Shown here in pieces: positions 1 through 11,571 of a stretch of DNA of 64,000 nt; position 1 is the stretch's first letter; the number at the start of each line of letters is the position of its first letter. The translations under genes were made by a program, and so were the position numbers. The DNA comes from Hysterium pulicare CBS 123377 (taxonomy: Eukaryota > Ascomycota > Dothideomycetes > Hysteriales > Hysteriaceae), in contig AJFK01000597.1 of the NCBI GenBank assembly GCA_000467715.1, forward strand, positions 124,001 to 188,000, written 5' to 3'. The notes beneath the pieces are model-generated. The model was not told the origin of the DNA. It made no database searches and saw nothing but the letters and a program-made list of their open reading frames with translations.

Positions 1-1861
1 CACTGCCTCCAGGATACGCGTTCGAGGCTGAAATGTCGGAATGACGGCACCAACATTACGCCGTGTTCGACTGAGATCACGGTGACCGGTGGGAATACAT
101 GCCAACTATCACGAAGTATCGGTTTCTGGAGACCTAACGCTGACGATTTAGGCGTCCCGCACCGCCGCCCAATGTTACAGATCATTGAACGCACGCCGTT
201 TCTACGGCTGGCATTGTAGACAATCTGACGTAGCAACGCTGTAGATTGACCGCATGCCACGAACGATACCTACTGATGCGACACCTCTGGCTGCTGTGCT
301 ACCGGCAGAGGTGGTCAGGTACAGAACATGCACAGCTCAACAGTTAACGGTCCACGGACTGCATCTTTTTCTTTGTCGTGTCATTCTTTCTCTTCAACTA
401 GGAGTCTTGCAGCTTGCACTCATTCTACACTTTGCCTCAAGGCGTGATGTCTAACCGTATTCGGATCCCCATATCCCTTTATACGAGCACGGCTGACCTG
501 CACCAAAATTGCAGTGACTTGTTTACTTGAAACCTCAAGGTCCTCTTCCAGATTTAGCATGTCAGGTTAATCTAACCAGTCCTCATATCACCTGCTTCCC
601 TTTACTGCACTCACTTTCAGCCTTGCGATATCCATCGATTGCAAGCCAGACGCTCGAAGGCTGGTTCCGGCTGAGCGAACCCGCTCGAACACATCTTTCA
701 GTCTCCAGATTTTAGGACAGACCTTTATCGTCTGAAACTTTCAAAAAGAGTTACAAGCAATATCGTTTCCGTGCCGAATTGATTCATTTCATATGCTCGA
801 AACCGACAATCAATCGCACCGAAAGGATACTCATGGCTGGATTTGATCTACTACCTACATTGCATATCGGTTTCGATCATTCGGCTTGAATTCAAACCAT
901 TCTTCTTCCATGATTCGTTTATTCCGCCGCCAGTTACGGCAGCTATCCAGAGGTTCCTATTCTTAATGAGCGGATGCCATGTGTTTTTTCTTCGAATACC
1001 AGCGAACTCGCAAGCGACGAATCTAGAATTGTCTTCGAATTGGGTTATAGACGGCATTTATCAAACGAACGATTTCTCTAGCGTGCGATCGAAGGCACTC
1101 GTTTTAGTAGTCCAGCTCTCAATCTCTATGAGTGGACATTCGAGAACGAACTTTGTGTTGGCAGGGGTTAATTCCATCGCTTCCTTTGTTTAATCCGTGA
1201 AAACTAACGACAGGATTTACATGAACATCTAGACCAAGTTTCAGTCTCGGCGAGTCCATTGTTCTTTAGTTCCCTATTGCTAGTGCTCTTCTCCGCTAAA
1301 TGCTGAAATGCGGGAAGCAGTTTCGGCTATAGTTAGGAAGGGCGTAGACATTCTCTTTAAAGTCATTATTTCCGGGCCGACGTCGGCATCAGAGGTAGAG
1401 CTCACTAGCATCGTTTCCGATATCGGCCAACATCCAAATGCTTCTGTTGAAAGATAGGAGGCCCTTCTTGGAAAGCTTGAGATAAAGCTACCGCATGTCA
1501 AAAGAAGCGGATCAAAAGCCATCAAAGCATAAACGGCTCGACCCAACGAGATGGTACGCGGATCGATCAAACCATCGGAAATCTGAGGGTCCAATGACGA
1601 GCATTGCATTGCACATCCGTCATGGCATAAACCACTGACGTTCAAGCATCTGTCTAACAAGCTGGGGAAATCCTTACGACCTTCCTGATTAGGAATGGGA
1701 CCCGAGTACGGCGTAATCATTTATTTACTTTATCATCGAGCTGCTTGATCTGGCGTTGCAGGAGGAGAGTAAGCATAATGAATAAATATCAGTGGAGTGC
1801 TGCGTAGGTTTGCGTGGCGACTTAAAACTCAACTGACAACAGTCGACTTTGCAAGTACGAA
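1..1861. other. Gene-poor stretch; possible decayed coding remnant at about 1287-1510
   Basis: No gene with start, splice signals and family similarity was found here. On the + strand, about 1287-1440 reads as a protein-like stretch (LNAEMREAVSAIVRKG and onward) that meets a TAG near 1461 and continues in the same frame to about 1530. The - strand is also open at 1280-1720, with no recognisable domain. This may be a remnant of a lost gene or chance. The last 200 bases should hold the promoter of the peptidase that starts at 1862. Confidence 0.35.
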
Positions 1862-2847
1862 ATGTCCTCGGTGAAAGTAACCACAGGAGAAGCAGACTTC
1901 CACGTCGCTGCAGCAGGAAAGCCATGCAAGACATGGTATAAAATCTTCGGAGACCTGAAATCTGGGACTCGTCCTCTCATCGCCTTGCACGGCGGACCGG
2001 GCGTAGGGCACAATTATCTACTCTCTCTGGAGGACCTTGCCACGAAATATGGAATTCCGGTCATTCTATACGACCAGCTTGGCGTTGGAAATTCGACTCA
2101 TCTTAAGGAGAAGGACGGAGACGCCTCGTTCTGGACAGTGGATCTGTTTCTCGACGAATTGACCAATCTTCTGCAACACCTTGAAATCCAGAACGATTAC
2201 AATGTCTTCGGCAATTCATGGGGCGGCATGCTGGGCGCAGAGCATGGTGTCCGTCAGCCTGCAGGACTGCACCGCCTGATCATTGCCGATTCTCCTGCGA
2301 GTATGGTGGACTGGGTGACGGCAGCCAATAAGCTTCGGGCACAGCTACCACAGGATGTGCAGGATGTCTTGAACAAGCATGAAAGTGACGGAACAACTGA
2401 TAGTCCGGAGTACGAGGAGGCCGTCTTCAAGTTTTACCAGAAGCACGTTTGCAGGATCGATCCCATGCCACAGGATGTCACGGATTCTTTCGACAATATC
2501 AAGGAAGATTCAACCGTGTACCATACGATGTAGGTTTGCTTCTTTCTGGAAAGCTCGCAAGGCTGAGACATGCATGGCTGACCGGTGAATGCAGGAATGG
2601 TCCTTCGGAGTTTTATGTCATAGGCTCCCTGAAGACGTGGACTATCATTGATAGGCTGAATAAGATAGATGTGCCTACCTTGATGCTAAATGGGCGATAC
2701 GATGAGGCTATGGACGAGGTGGTGGAGCCGTATTTCCAAAACATCAACAAGGCGAAATGGATTACTCTTTCTGAATCAAGCCATATGCCTCACTGGGAAG
2801 AGCGGGATAGGTTCATGGAGGTCATTAGCACGTTTCTCAAGTATTGA
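1862..2847 (+). CDS. Proline iminopeptidase-like alpha/beta hydrolase (peptidase S33)
   Basis: CDS join(1862..2529,2595..2847), 306 aa. The 65-bp intron has GTAGGT donor and GCAG acceptor, and without it the frame stops at once. The protein has the S33 layout: HGGPG oxyanion-hole motif near residue 42, nucleophile elbow GNSWGGM near residue 118, and in exon 2 the acid segment LMLNGRYDEA and the catalytic His in SSHMPHWEE. The length matches bacterial and fungal proline iminopeptidases (about 300 aa). The family releases N-terminal proline from peptides; fungal members may act on other small amides or esters. No signal peptide is visible, so it is probably cytosolic. The start is the first ATG of the frame. 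Its downstream neighbour is a transcription factor, so context adds nothing about substrate. Confidence 0.88.
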
Positions 2848-3983
2848 TTAGCGCTTTGCGAGAAATGGATCCGACTATGGAGAGATGTCTCTCGTGCTTA
2901 TCTCATGCAAAACATGTGGTGGAGGTACATCGCGTGACATTTCTTCTAGAAACCTGCTTAATGACATCGTAGGCATCCATAATCCTAACGAAATTGCTCG
3001 GTTGGTGGTGTTGAGGCTGGGAGAAACCGGTACCTGTGACCACAGGCTGACATGTTAATCTCCTTCTCTTTCATAAACAGCAGGGCCATATTGGCCGGAT
3101 GCGGACTGATGGGCGTACAAAAGTCAACGATCTCCAGGCAGCGACGAAAGGGTGGCGGTCAATAGGATGGTATTATGGAAGCTGTATGGGCGCAATTTGA
3201 GACGGGAAGGAGAATAACAAGCTGCCTCGACTGCGCCCCAACATCATAAGGTGTTCGCTTGATGCTTGGAAGTCTGCCCGTCTGACGTTCGTGATACACT
3301 AGAAACAAGTTGCCGTGTTCTGGTGTACAACTGCGCCTCATCTCGACAATTCAGCCTTCAGCGATAAGCCTATCATACGCGACAAGGGACACTAGGATCC
3401 CGCATCATGTCGGTCAACCTCCTGCCCAAGGCACCCTTCAGCCTTGCAGTGCCTCAAGGGGCTCCAGCAGCGAGCGAAGTCTTAAGCAATATGACGACCC
3501 CCTCCTCTAGAAGAAAAGTGAATTGGTCTGCTCGCTCCTTACGTCGTCTTCGTTCTTTTTATATCCTTACAGCCTTGCGCAGCAATGGCGATCCAGCGGA
3601 GACGAACAACAAGCATTTACTTGACGTACAAGGTCTTTCAACTCATCAATCAGCTTCGTCGGCGCCTCAAGCCGCGTGTGCTGTCAGAGCTACCGAAGAA
3701 TCACCATCTTGGCTCCGAGACGTGCCTCGGTTTGGAGAAAGATGCGCTCCACGGTTTGGAGAAATGTCTTCCCAGAGTTAGTGGATTCCAAGAGAAGAAA
3801 CAATATCATCATAGCCCGAACAGAGTGTGTAAGAACCGGAAGGGCAGTCGGCCTGCTTTGAAACTTCAAACTCTCGGGAACGATGGTCCCGCGCCATCAA
3901 ACGCAGCCGAAGAACAGGTGCAACGGTTCGTCCAAAGCAACCTTAATGTGTTTGGTTTCACATTGGTCTGATGTTTAAATAGA
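2848..3983. other. Intergenic; probable 5' leader and possible first exon of the C2H2 factor
   Basis: No independent gene is supported. An open frame with a good ATG runs 3585-3971 and lies in the same phase as the ATG at 3984, separated by one TGA. A 57-bp intron (GTTCGT donor at 3926, TAG acceptor ending 3982, CTGAT branch site) would fuse them and read QVQRMLKDLD across the join. That would add about 114 residues to the zinc-finger protein. The donor is weak, so this is only a possible first exon. Confidence 0.4.
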
Positions 3984-6473
3984 ATGCTTAAAGATCTCGA
4001 CGGAGACGTCAACTATCCGAACAATGCATTGAGCGCCATTGCAGCAAACGATAAACTTTTCATTGAACGAAACAGCGACCCAAACTTTGACGGCTGCTCT
4101 CTGAAGGAGCTTGTTCGATACTTGTTTCTAATCCATGATGCTATCGACATTCTCTACCGCGCTCGGTCACAGTACGACGACCAATGGTTGATATGCCAAG
4201 GCAATGAGATTGGATTGATCATCGACGAGACCTTTATCGCGAACTATGAACATCTTCTGCTCAGCCTGCGTCGCCAGCTCATTGACGCGTTAGCACGCAA
4301 GGTCATCGAGGCTTTGCTAGAGGGAGGCCACGACAAGAAGCAACGCAAACTGCTAAGCTGGTTCGCGGAGTTTCCCAACAACCATCGTCCGCTCAGCACG
4401 ACGTGGCCATGGGCCATCAAGCCCTCCCTGGCTGTTTTGTGGGGAGTGTGCTGGATGTTTTACAACTCTCCGGTGCAAGACTACCCCGACGAGCACGCTT
4501 TCAGTAGGGAATTGCAGATTTCAAATGTCGGTGTCCCACTACAACAATTTGTGCAAAATGCGGAGTTCATGCAGCTCATTCCATGGCAAACCCCACAGCC
4601 GAATGATTGTAAGTCGCGCAACGGAAGACTCGTTTCAGAAGCGCAGCAACATGGCTAATGAGACTATTGAGCAGACCTCCAGTTCGGCTCCGAGCTGCTC
4701 AGCGCACAGTCGCAACAGCAGCCGCAGCACCAGGGCGGAGGAAGCGTCGGAAGCGTTGATGTTGACCTGAGGCAAAACGCCGGGCACCAGCTCTCCCGAC
4801 GGAATAATTTGTCAGGCGGCGGTCACGTGCATCCAAGTTCCTCGGCCCGGCTGCTGTCGACGGCTGCTCAGCCACAATCTTGTCGCAACCCCAGGCTGCG
4901 CTTCAACGCTCAGGATCGCCACCACGGTAAGTGCTTTGTGCTTTTGTGACTCACCCACCGACGTGGCCCTGGCTGCCTCAGATGTCCACCGTCTGCCCGC
5001 TATATTTGGTTTCAGCCTTTCGTTCTGCGTTCCGATGTGACTGACACTAGGCAGGCCCAATCGGCGGCCCAGGCTCAGCGCAAGCGTTTTCAGGCCCCAC
5101 TCAACCGGACGACTTGTTCGCATATAATAATTACGCGTCGACGTCCCACGCGTCGGCCGGAGCTCTCCAAGCCCAGTTTCCGCCTGATATCACAGGCATC
5201 GCCACCCACCAGAGTGTTTTCGCCTTCTCGCAGCATCTGCCCAGTGTCGATGTTCACGACAGCTGGCATCTCCCACAGTACCCGCAGCATTCGTCCAGCT
5301 CAGCTGAATTGCCACGCCAGCAGCAGAGGAGGCCGAGTCATCTGACCGTACCGGGCATAAGAGTCAACGAGCAACAGGCACCGGATACTGAAGGCTTTGC
5401 TGCGCCCCAACAAGCCAACGACTTCTCTTTTTCACATATTTATGACCCTGCACCGACAACGCCTCAGGCGCAAGTAGTACAACCGCACAACACCCTGAAC
5501 AGTCTCCGTCTCAACACCAACGACCTTAACTTTGCAAACTACACCATGGGAAACACCCCAAAATCACCCATACATACACAGCAACAGCAGATGCAGAGAC
5601 CTACTACGCCTAATTCTAATTCAAATATGCCGACCCCTGTAAGCATCGGAGGCCCGAGATCGCCACTCAGGTCTCCAATAGTAGATGATCGAGATCGAAG
5701 GGTGTCAATCGCCTCAAGTACACAGCTCCCACGACAAGAGTCTGAGGAACGTTCTTCCCCCGAGCTCAACGATTCTTCGCTATCCCCACGAAGAGGTCAT
5801 GCATACAAACGCTCGGAAGAGCCGCCTCGGAATCGGGAGAACAAGATGATCTGTAAATACAAAGAATGCGCAAATCTCACATTTGACCGGAAGTGCGAAT
5901 GGAGGTCAGTCTATTTTCTTTGTTCACCTTCGACTGATCTTCTCATAGCTAACCATTCTTCATAGTAAACACATGGACAAGCATGATCGCCCATATAAAT
6001 GCAATGTCAAAGGCTGTGAGAAACTTCAAGGTTTCACCTACAGCGGCGGGCTTTTACGTCATGAGCGTGAAGTCCATAAGATGCACGGCGGCACCAAGAA
6101 ATCTCTATTCTGCCCCTTCGTAGACTGTAAACGCAGCTCAGGATCAGGGTTCACGAGGAAGGAGAATCTCGCTGAGCATGTGAGGAGAGTCCACCGCACA
6201 GCATCCATGTCGTCGGATATGGGCACCTCAAAGAGAGAAGAGGGCGACGAGGCTGAACAGGATGAGGCTCAGGGAATGCCAGAGACGCAAGACGAGGAAC
6301 CCCTACTCAAACGTAAAAGGATATTGAGCGCTGGCGAAGAAGACGAAGAAGAAGAAGGCGATCTCCGAGCAGAAGTGAAGAGACTACGAAGAGAGAACGA
6401 GGAGAAGGATAGCAGGCTGAAGCAACTAGAAGACGCTGTGATCCGGCTCCAACAGCACGCAGGAGGACGGTAA
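3984..6473 (+). CDS. C2H2 zinc-finger transcription factor with C-terminal coiled coil
   Basis: CDS join(3984..4608,4675..4926,5055..5904,5966..6473), 744 aa. The introns are 66, 128 and 61 bp. The N-terminal 210 residues form a leucine-rich globular region that I do not recognise (KELVRYLFLIHDAIDILYRA). A long Gln/Ser/Pro-rich low-complexity region follows. Near residue 570 there is a C2H2 finger of C-x4-C-x12-H-x3-H form, split by intron 3 and restored by splicing (CEW then SKHMDKH). Two further finger-like units follow (CNVKGCEKLQ..., CPFVDCKRSS...HVRRVH). The tail is acidic, then a short basic/leucine coiled coil. It is probably a nuclear DNA-binding regulator, with target unknown. The 5' end is uncertain; an upstream exon from 3585 could extend it. 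Confidence 0.75.
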
Positions 6474-8784
6474 TACATAACTTTACGACTACGAATCACG
6501 TTCTTTTATACCTATTGTATAATGTTACATCCATTGCATGGTGTTGGAGGGATCAAATTGGGATGTTTTTATTGTTATTATCGTCAGTCCGCACTAGATG
6601 CCTCCTCTCTCGTTGTATAGTTCCCTCGAGAGCATCATGTTTTCCTCGCACAGCATGCGAATTCATACTTCAATACGATATCTGAAGAACTTCTCACACA
6701 AACACACACTCCTCATCCTCTACGAAATAGTCGTAAATTGTAGTACCTAGTCAATCGCTACCCTAGAAATTAGAAGAGCCCAAAATTACAAAATAACCCG
6801 AAATCCTTTCGTGCCGCATGAAGTGAAGTCCCAACCAGATATCAAAATTGCTGCCTTACCCAGCCCTTCCCGACAGCCTGATGCCTTAAACCGGCCCCCT
6901 TGGAAGCCTAAGGCCGCTAATCCCGCCCAATTCCCAGCAATACCGCGAATCGTTGCCTAATTCTCTCACCCCCACCCCCAACGACCCTCCATCACGGAAG
7001 CCTCACACCACACGACAACACAACCACAGCACGTTGATCCACGAGCCGTCGTTTTGACTCATAGTTGGTCAATTCTAAGTCGGCGCCTAGAAAACCAATA
7101 TGGGTAAAAGGTACCAGTGGTACATAGTTTGGTGGAGTCATAGAAGGTTTGACGGAAGGGCGCGGGAGGAGCCTGATTGGTGGAGGGCATGTGACTGCGT
7201 GATTTAGCGCGTTGGGGTTTTTGCCGTGTTGCGCGATTTTTGGTGATGGATGGGTGGAGGATTTGGGATGGGGATCTTGAAAGAGGGAGGCGAAGGCAGA
7301 TGGGGAGGTGTGGCTGGGGAAGGATGGAGATGAATCATGCTGCAGCCTTGTTACTGCAGAACGGAGGACGGGGTGGTATTGGTAAGCTGCTGAGATATGC
7401 CTCTGACACGCAGGGACTTCTTCGACTTTTGATCAGAACGCGAAGGCTCTTCACGATTTTCGAGATGGTTTGCTCTTCATCACCTCAGTATCAGAAAGAT
7501 GCCTCAGGCAGTCATGCATTATCGGCGTGGCATACCCCCAAGCTGGGAGTCCACCATGCTTTACACAACAACGCCCTCACTCTGGCCTCCAACACAACAC
7601 AAGACCGTCAGAGGATACCGGTATGGAAGGGAGAGGAGAAGAGGCCCTTCGCCAACGGTGTATCGGATTCAATATCGAGGCAGTGCTCAACTGTAGCATT
7701 CCTCCCAAGCTCGAATGGCCGGTCTATCATCATTGAGCGGTTCCGATCTTTGATTGGTATTCCAACGAAAATTACTCTGGTTCTATCGCGGAATTCACGA
7801 AGACGCTCGTAGGATCGCTATCATGGCATCTAGCAAACTCATCGAAATGTCGTCCACGATTTCCGAGCTGGTCTTGGACAGGCTGGTTGGGCAATGTGGT
7901 AGCACGAAATATTTTAGAACCTAATCACTTGCAATCCTGTTCCATTCAAGTCCAGATAGCCATAGAAGGGGAAGGCGGACACGTGATTCCTTAGACGATG
8001 TTCTGCGAATAAGTTATCTAAGGAGAATGGTCTGTGAACTATTCACAAGTTTTTGTTATTCAAGGATGGACTTTCCAATGCAGCAAGGTGTCGGATTGAC
8101 ATCGAATTGCCCTAGGCCTAACGCGGAGCCTGAGCAATCGTCAACCAACCTTGGTACCTATCATGTTTTACTCTCAGATCATGTTCACTTTAAAACAGTA
8201 TTTACTTTTAAATCATGCTTAATCTCAAATCATGTTTGCCTCTTAAACTGTATTTTACTCTTACCTACCATTTTCCACTATTTTTCGGCTCATTACCACC
8301 AAGCGGCAGCTCTTGTGAAATACTAGTAAAAAATTCTTGTCAGTGACCTAAATTCGGTAGCTCCTATCAACCTCGAAGTTCCAAATACCTTAGCCGGTGA
8401 GTATGATACTGTACGGTCAGGATGCGGTACATAAAGGATATTGGCAAAGAGCAACCTACACATGAGTGGCGATTACATTTGAAACTCTAGTTCATGGTTA
8501 GAATTTTATATTCCAGATGATAGGATCTCCTCAACTTCAGTAATAACCATTGTGATTTTCAACCAAAGAGATTTTCAACCAACAGGAAACCGCAAGAGAA
8601 AGCAACAAAACACCAGCTACATCGTACAATGAAATTCAACCATAAATGAGCGCGTTAAATATTATCATCGCTTACTTGTGGTTGAATTTCAATAACTTCT
8701 TCATCATTTTATACTTGGAATGAGAGCTTTAGCTTGTCCAACATCTTGATCATTGCGATTTCACCGTAGCCCGAGCAATATATA
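6474..8784. other. Gene-poor intergenic region with a degenerate AT-rich repeat
   Basis: No convincing gene. An open frame at 7240-7812 has no domain, no family look and a G-rich start, and I treat it as chance. From about 8140 the base composition becomes AT-rich. At 8159-8265 the word ATCATG recurs and two copies about 50 bp apart share a pattern of the form ATCATGTT-n-TTAAA-n-GTATTT-n-ACT-n-TTA. The end of the stretch is the promoter side of the small gene at 8785. Confidence 0.5.
8159..8265. repeat. Degenerate AT-rich tandem repeat, about 50-bp unit
   Basis: ATCATG occurs at 8159, 8179, 8212 and 8229. The units starting at 8179 and 8229 align over about 35 bases, with a few substitutions and one gap. 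This is an old or weak tandem duplication in otherwise non-coding DNA. Its role is unknown and chance AT-richness contributes. Confidence 0.4.
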
Positions 8785-9252
8785 ATGGGCGCTGGATCTC
8801 GCAAACCCCGAACTAATTCATCACACCAAAACTTTCATCGCTTTTCTCCAAACCGATACTCTCTCGATCCAAACCAAAGCCCACTCATCAACTCGACCTC
8901 AAACACCCTCCGCACTCACGGCAACACCATTCCACCCCACCCCACTAGACCAGACCCAACAACGACCAACGAACCCAAAACCCTTTCAACCACCTCATCG
9001 CCTACTATCGGGCACCTCCAAACACCACTCTCTCGACCACCCGCTACTCAACTTCAAACACCCTACTCCAACATGTGCGTGGGTGGATTATTAAATTGCC
9101 TCATCGGGCGTGAAGGCGTGAAGAACTTGAATGAGGAAATCAAAGCTAAGACCGAAAGGGAGCGCGCCGCGCAGCGATCAAATCACTACCAGCAACCAAG
9201 CCATGGAAGCCGCCAAAGCCGCCAGAGCCGCGGAAGTCAACGCAGGTCCTAG
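8785..9252 (+). CDS. Small hypothetical protein, low-complexity
   Basis: A single open frame of 155 aa, not recognised. The first 95 residues are rich in Ser, Thr, Pro and Asn. The middle (about residues 96-130) looks folded or helical, with a CVGGLLNCLIGREG turn followed by a charged helix (NLNEEIKAKTERERAA). The tail is Gln/Ser/Arg-rich with SRQSRQSRGSQRRS. The argument for a real gene is compositional: the coding strand switches from C-rich to G-rich near 9070, as it does in several confirmed genes of this window. A TATATAA touches the ATG, which is oddly close for a TATA box, so the true start could lie downstream, for instance at the Met before CVGG near 9073. Confidence 0.45.
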   Translation: MGAGSRKPRTNSSHQNFHRFSPNRYSLDPNQSPLINSTSNTLRTHGNTIPPHPTRPDPTTTNEPKTLSTTSSPTIGHLQTPLSRPPATQLQTPYSNMCVGGLLNCLIGREGVKNLNEEIKAKTERERAAQRSNHYQQPSHGSRQSRQSRGSQRRS

Positions 9253-10348
9253 TCCGGCGGGATACCTGTCGGCATGAAGAGGTGTGAATGGCCAGCTGGG
9301 GTCATGGATGCGGGGGAACGTGGGGGATGTGTGGTAGATGCGTACTGGGAGCGCCGAATGCTGGGAGGATTGAGTTGAGCGTGCCAACAGGGGGAAAGGG
9401 CGTTACGGTATATGTAGCGATTTTTTTTCTTAGGGTTGTGGGACTTTGCTTATTAGATAGGGAAAAATGAAACGTTGCATCTCAAAAACAGCTTTATGCC
9501 AAGTGAATCTTCCTTCCATAACTCTTACACCCAGCCGAAACTATTTCGCGAACACCTCTGCTCGTCGAAAAAAATGCACTTGGTCACGTGGATGTTGAGT
9601 TCGACATGTCGAGGCCTTTACCAGGAAAACTGTTTGATGAGTTGTTCGTGGGAGGTAGATGATTTTGCTGGGAAGCGTGAGAAATAGTCCGAGACTGTAG
9701 GCCCCGAGATATCGACCATGGAATCTTGCTCAGAGATACTACCTTGTGTAAGGTTATCGCAGCCTCTCTCCATCCACGCCCTTGTCCTTTATATTCCTAT
9801 CCCCGACCTTCTCCCAATTCTCACATTTCAGATGGACCCACCACATTTACGCTCCAGTCCCTAAACCGCTACCCACTGCATTACCTAGACTGGTCGGCAA
9901 AAGATACAGGATGTATAGCCCTAGAGCTTTGGAAATATCGACTCGATCTTTTGTTCCGATGAACATGGCGGGGGTGACGAGGTAGCGACATCTGGTTACG
10001 CGAAGGAAGGAGGGTCTATGGCTGTTTTTGTGACGAAAGAAACAACACCGCTACGATAGGGCATGGATGTTAATGGCGGAATGCAGATGAGAAGATGCCT
10101 AAAGCGATGAGTGTGTCAATGAGATTGCCGAGCTGGGAATCATGAGAGTGGTTGGATATTGCGCTGGGCGGTCACGACGTTGGAGAACGGAGAGGGTGAG
10201 CCACGTTAGGTAGCTGGTGAACCTGGAAAAAGTCAACTTCATATCTTCGGGTTGATCGAAAAGGGAATTGGAGTCGTACAATTCGGCTCCGAAGAAGTAT
10301 ATACATACAAGACCAAGAGCAAATGTAACTCCTATCGATAACTCTATT
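9253..10348. other. Intergenic, nothing recognised
   Basis: Several short open frames occur on both strands but none shows a domain, splice structure or codon bias like the neighbouring genes. The right end is the 3' flank of the methyltransferase gene on the - strand. Confidence 0.6.
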
Positions 10349-11413
10349 TCATCCCTCCTTCCTATACAAATGCAGCTGGTATCTCATATTTTCCAGCTCA
10401 ATGGGATACTTTAATCCTTGTGGTAGCCGGAACCATCGTGACTCGTCCGAATCCAGCTTTGTCCAATTTGGCTTCTCTTCAGAACCGCCGTTTCCGAGCA
10501 GCGTATGATCAAGAAGCCATTGCATTGGATATTTCTTTTCAGCACCGTTCAACGTGACAGTGGAGTAGCTTCCAGGGCTATCGACGACCAGGAGTAGCGC
10601 CCCATCCTGTACGCATGTAGTGAGATTTAAGAGAAAAGTTTGTGTCTTGGCTAAGGAGGTTGAATAAAGCTCGTTCAGCGTGAACATGATCGTTATCATG
10701 TCAACGTTCTCAAGAAGTGCAGCGAGTTTGGAGGATTCGATGTTGAGGAGGTCCATTTGATCGAAAGTAACATTGAAATCCTCGGGGTTGATAAGCGGCA
10801 CGTTCGCAGCTTTGATTGTTGCTGAAGCATATTGGGATAGCGGTAGTGCTGTAGTGATATTTTGTTGAAGACTTTGAATGACGCGTGCCCAGTTTGCGAT
10901 ATCTATCGATACGATCTCGAGCTTGCTAATTTCCTGGTTCTTGCTTTGCCTCAGAAGGAGGTTGAGGAATCCTCCCAATGCTACAAGTTCTGCCCCAGCA
11001 CCTCCGCCAAGACATAGAATCTTGCGCTGAAAATTCTCAGGTTCCATGTTTAGTTCGGAAGAGGAAATTAAATGGTCCGAAATATCATGAAAGACTTGCG
11101 CGTATCCCAAGGCTCGAGAAGAACTCCATCTAGCCGCATATGCTTCCAAATAGTCATTTCGGCCAAATGCAGCTATAAAGTCTCGGTTATAGAGATGTTG
11201 TTTGACCTCTTGGAGTAATGGAGAAAACTCTGAGTTCAGTCTCTCCGAAAAGGAGTTTTTGAAGATGTTCAGGAGCAGTTGTTGAAGCTCAAATGGGATT
11301 GACGGTCCAGAGTTCGCTGGGACGGCATAATCTTTGGCTTTTGAAGAGTCCGCATTAACTTTACTCTTCTTTTGTCTGTTGTTTATGACATGTCTCGTTT
11401 TTGAAGGGGCCAT
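10349..11413 (-). CDS. BMT6: 25S rRNA (uridine-N3)-methyltransferase, BMT6-like
   Basis: Intronless, 354 aa from the ATG at 11413 (MAPSKTR...). The frame stays open further upstream, but this start gives the family length and the basic N-terminus expected (RHVINNRQKKSK). The SAM-binding motif I is ILCLGGGAGAELVALGGF near residue 135, followed by LEIVSIDIANWARV with the acidic residue that binds the SAM ribose, and by a hydrophobic strand MITIMFTLNELYS. The sequence fits the putative SAM-dependent methyltransferase family that includes yeast Bmt6, which methylates one uridine of the large-subunit rRNA in the nucleolus. The assignment to Bmt6 rather than another member comes from memory of the family. 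It is divergently transcribed from the AhpD-like gene, and 158 bp separate the two starts. Confidence 0.72.
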   Translation of the reverse strand: MAPSKTRHVINNRQKKSKVNADSSKAKDYAVPANSGPSIPFELQQLLLNIFKNSFSERLNSEFSPLLQEVKQHLYNRDFIAAFGRNDYLEAYAARWSSSRALGYAQVFHDISDHLISSSELNMEPENFQRKILCLGGGAGAELVALGGFLNLLLRQSKNQEISKLEIVSIDIANWARVIQSLQQNITTALPLSQYASATIKAANVPLINPEDFNVTFDQMDLLNIESSKLAALLENVDMITIMFTLNELYSTSLAKTQTFLLNLTTCVQDGALLLVVDSPGSYSTVTLNGAEKKYPMQWLLDHTLLGNGGSEEKPNWTKLDSDESRWFRLPQGLKYPIELENMRYQLHLYRKEG

Positions 11414-11571
11414 GACAAACGTGAGGGAAGCAGATAGAGGGTGAACTAGGGGAGGATATGTGCCACATGTTGATAGGGAGCAGGGAAACTGTTCGGAGCA
11501 CGGCGACGTATCCATCTCCCTTGGCGCGCTCCATTTCCATGCTTCTTCTCCGCAACAGGACATATTCAACA
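11414..11571. promoter_or_regulatory. Shared bidirectional promoter, BMT6-like (-) / AhpD-like (+)
   Basis: Only 158 bp lie between the two divergent start codons, so promoter elements and both 5' leaders must share this stretch. No clear TATA box or known operator could be picked out. Confidence 0.6.

Noticed and set aside
7240-7812. 190-codon open frame in the 6.5-8.8 kb region
   Set aside because: No domain, a Gly/Arg/Trp-rich start typical of G-rich chance frames, and other frames are open in the same DNA.
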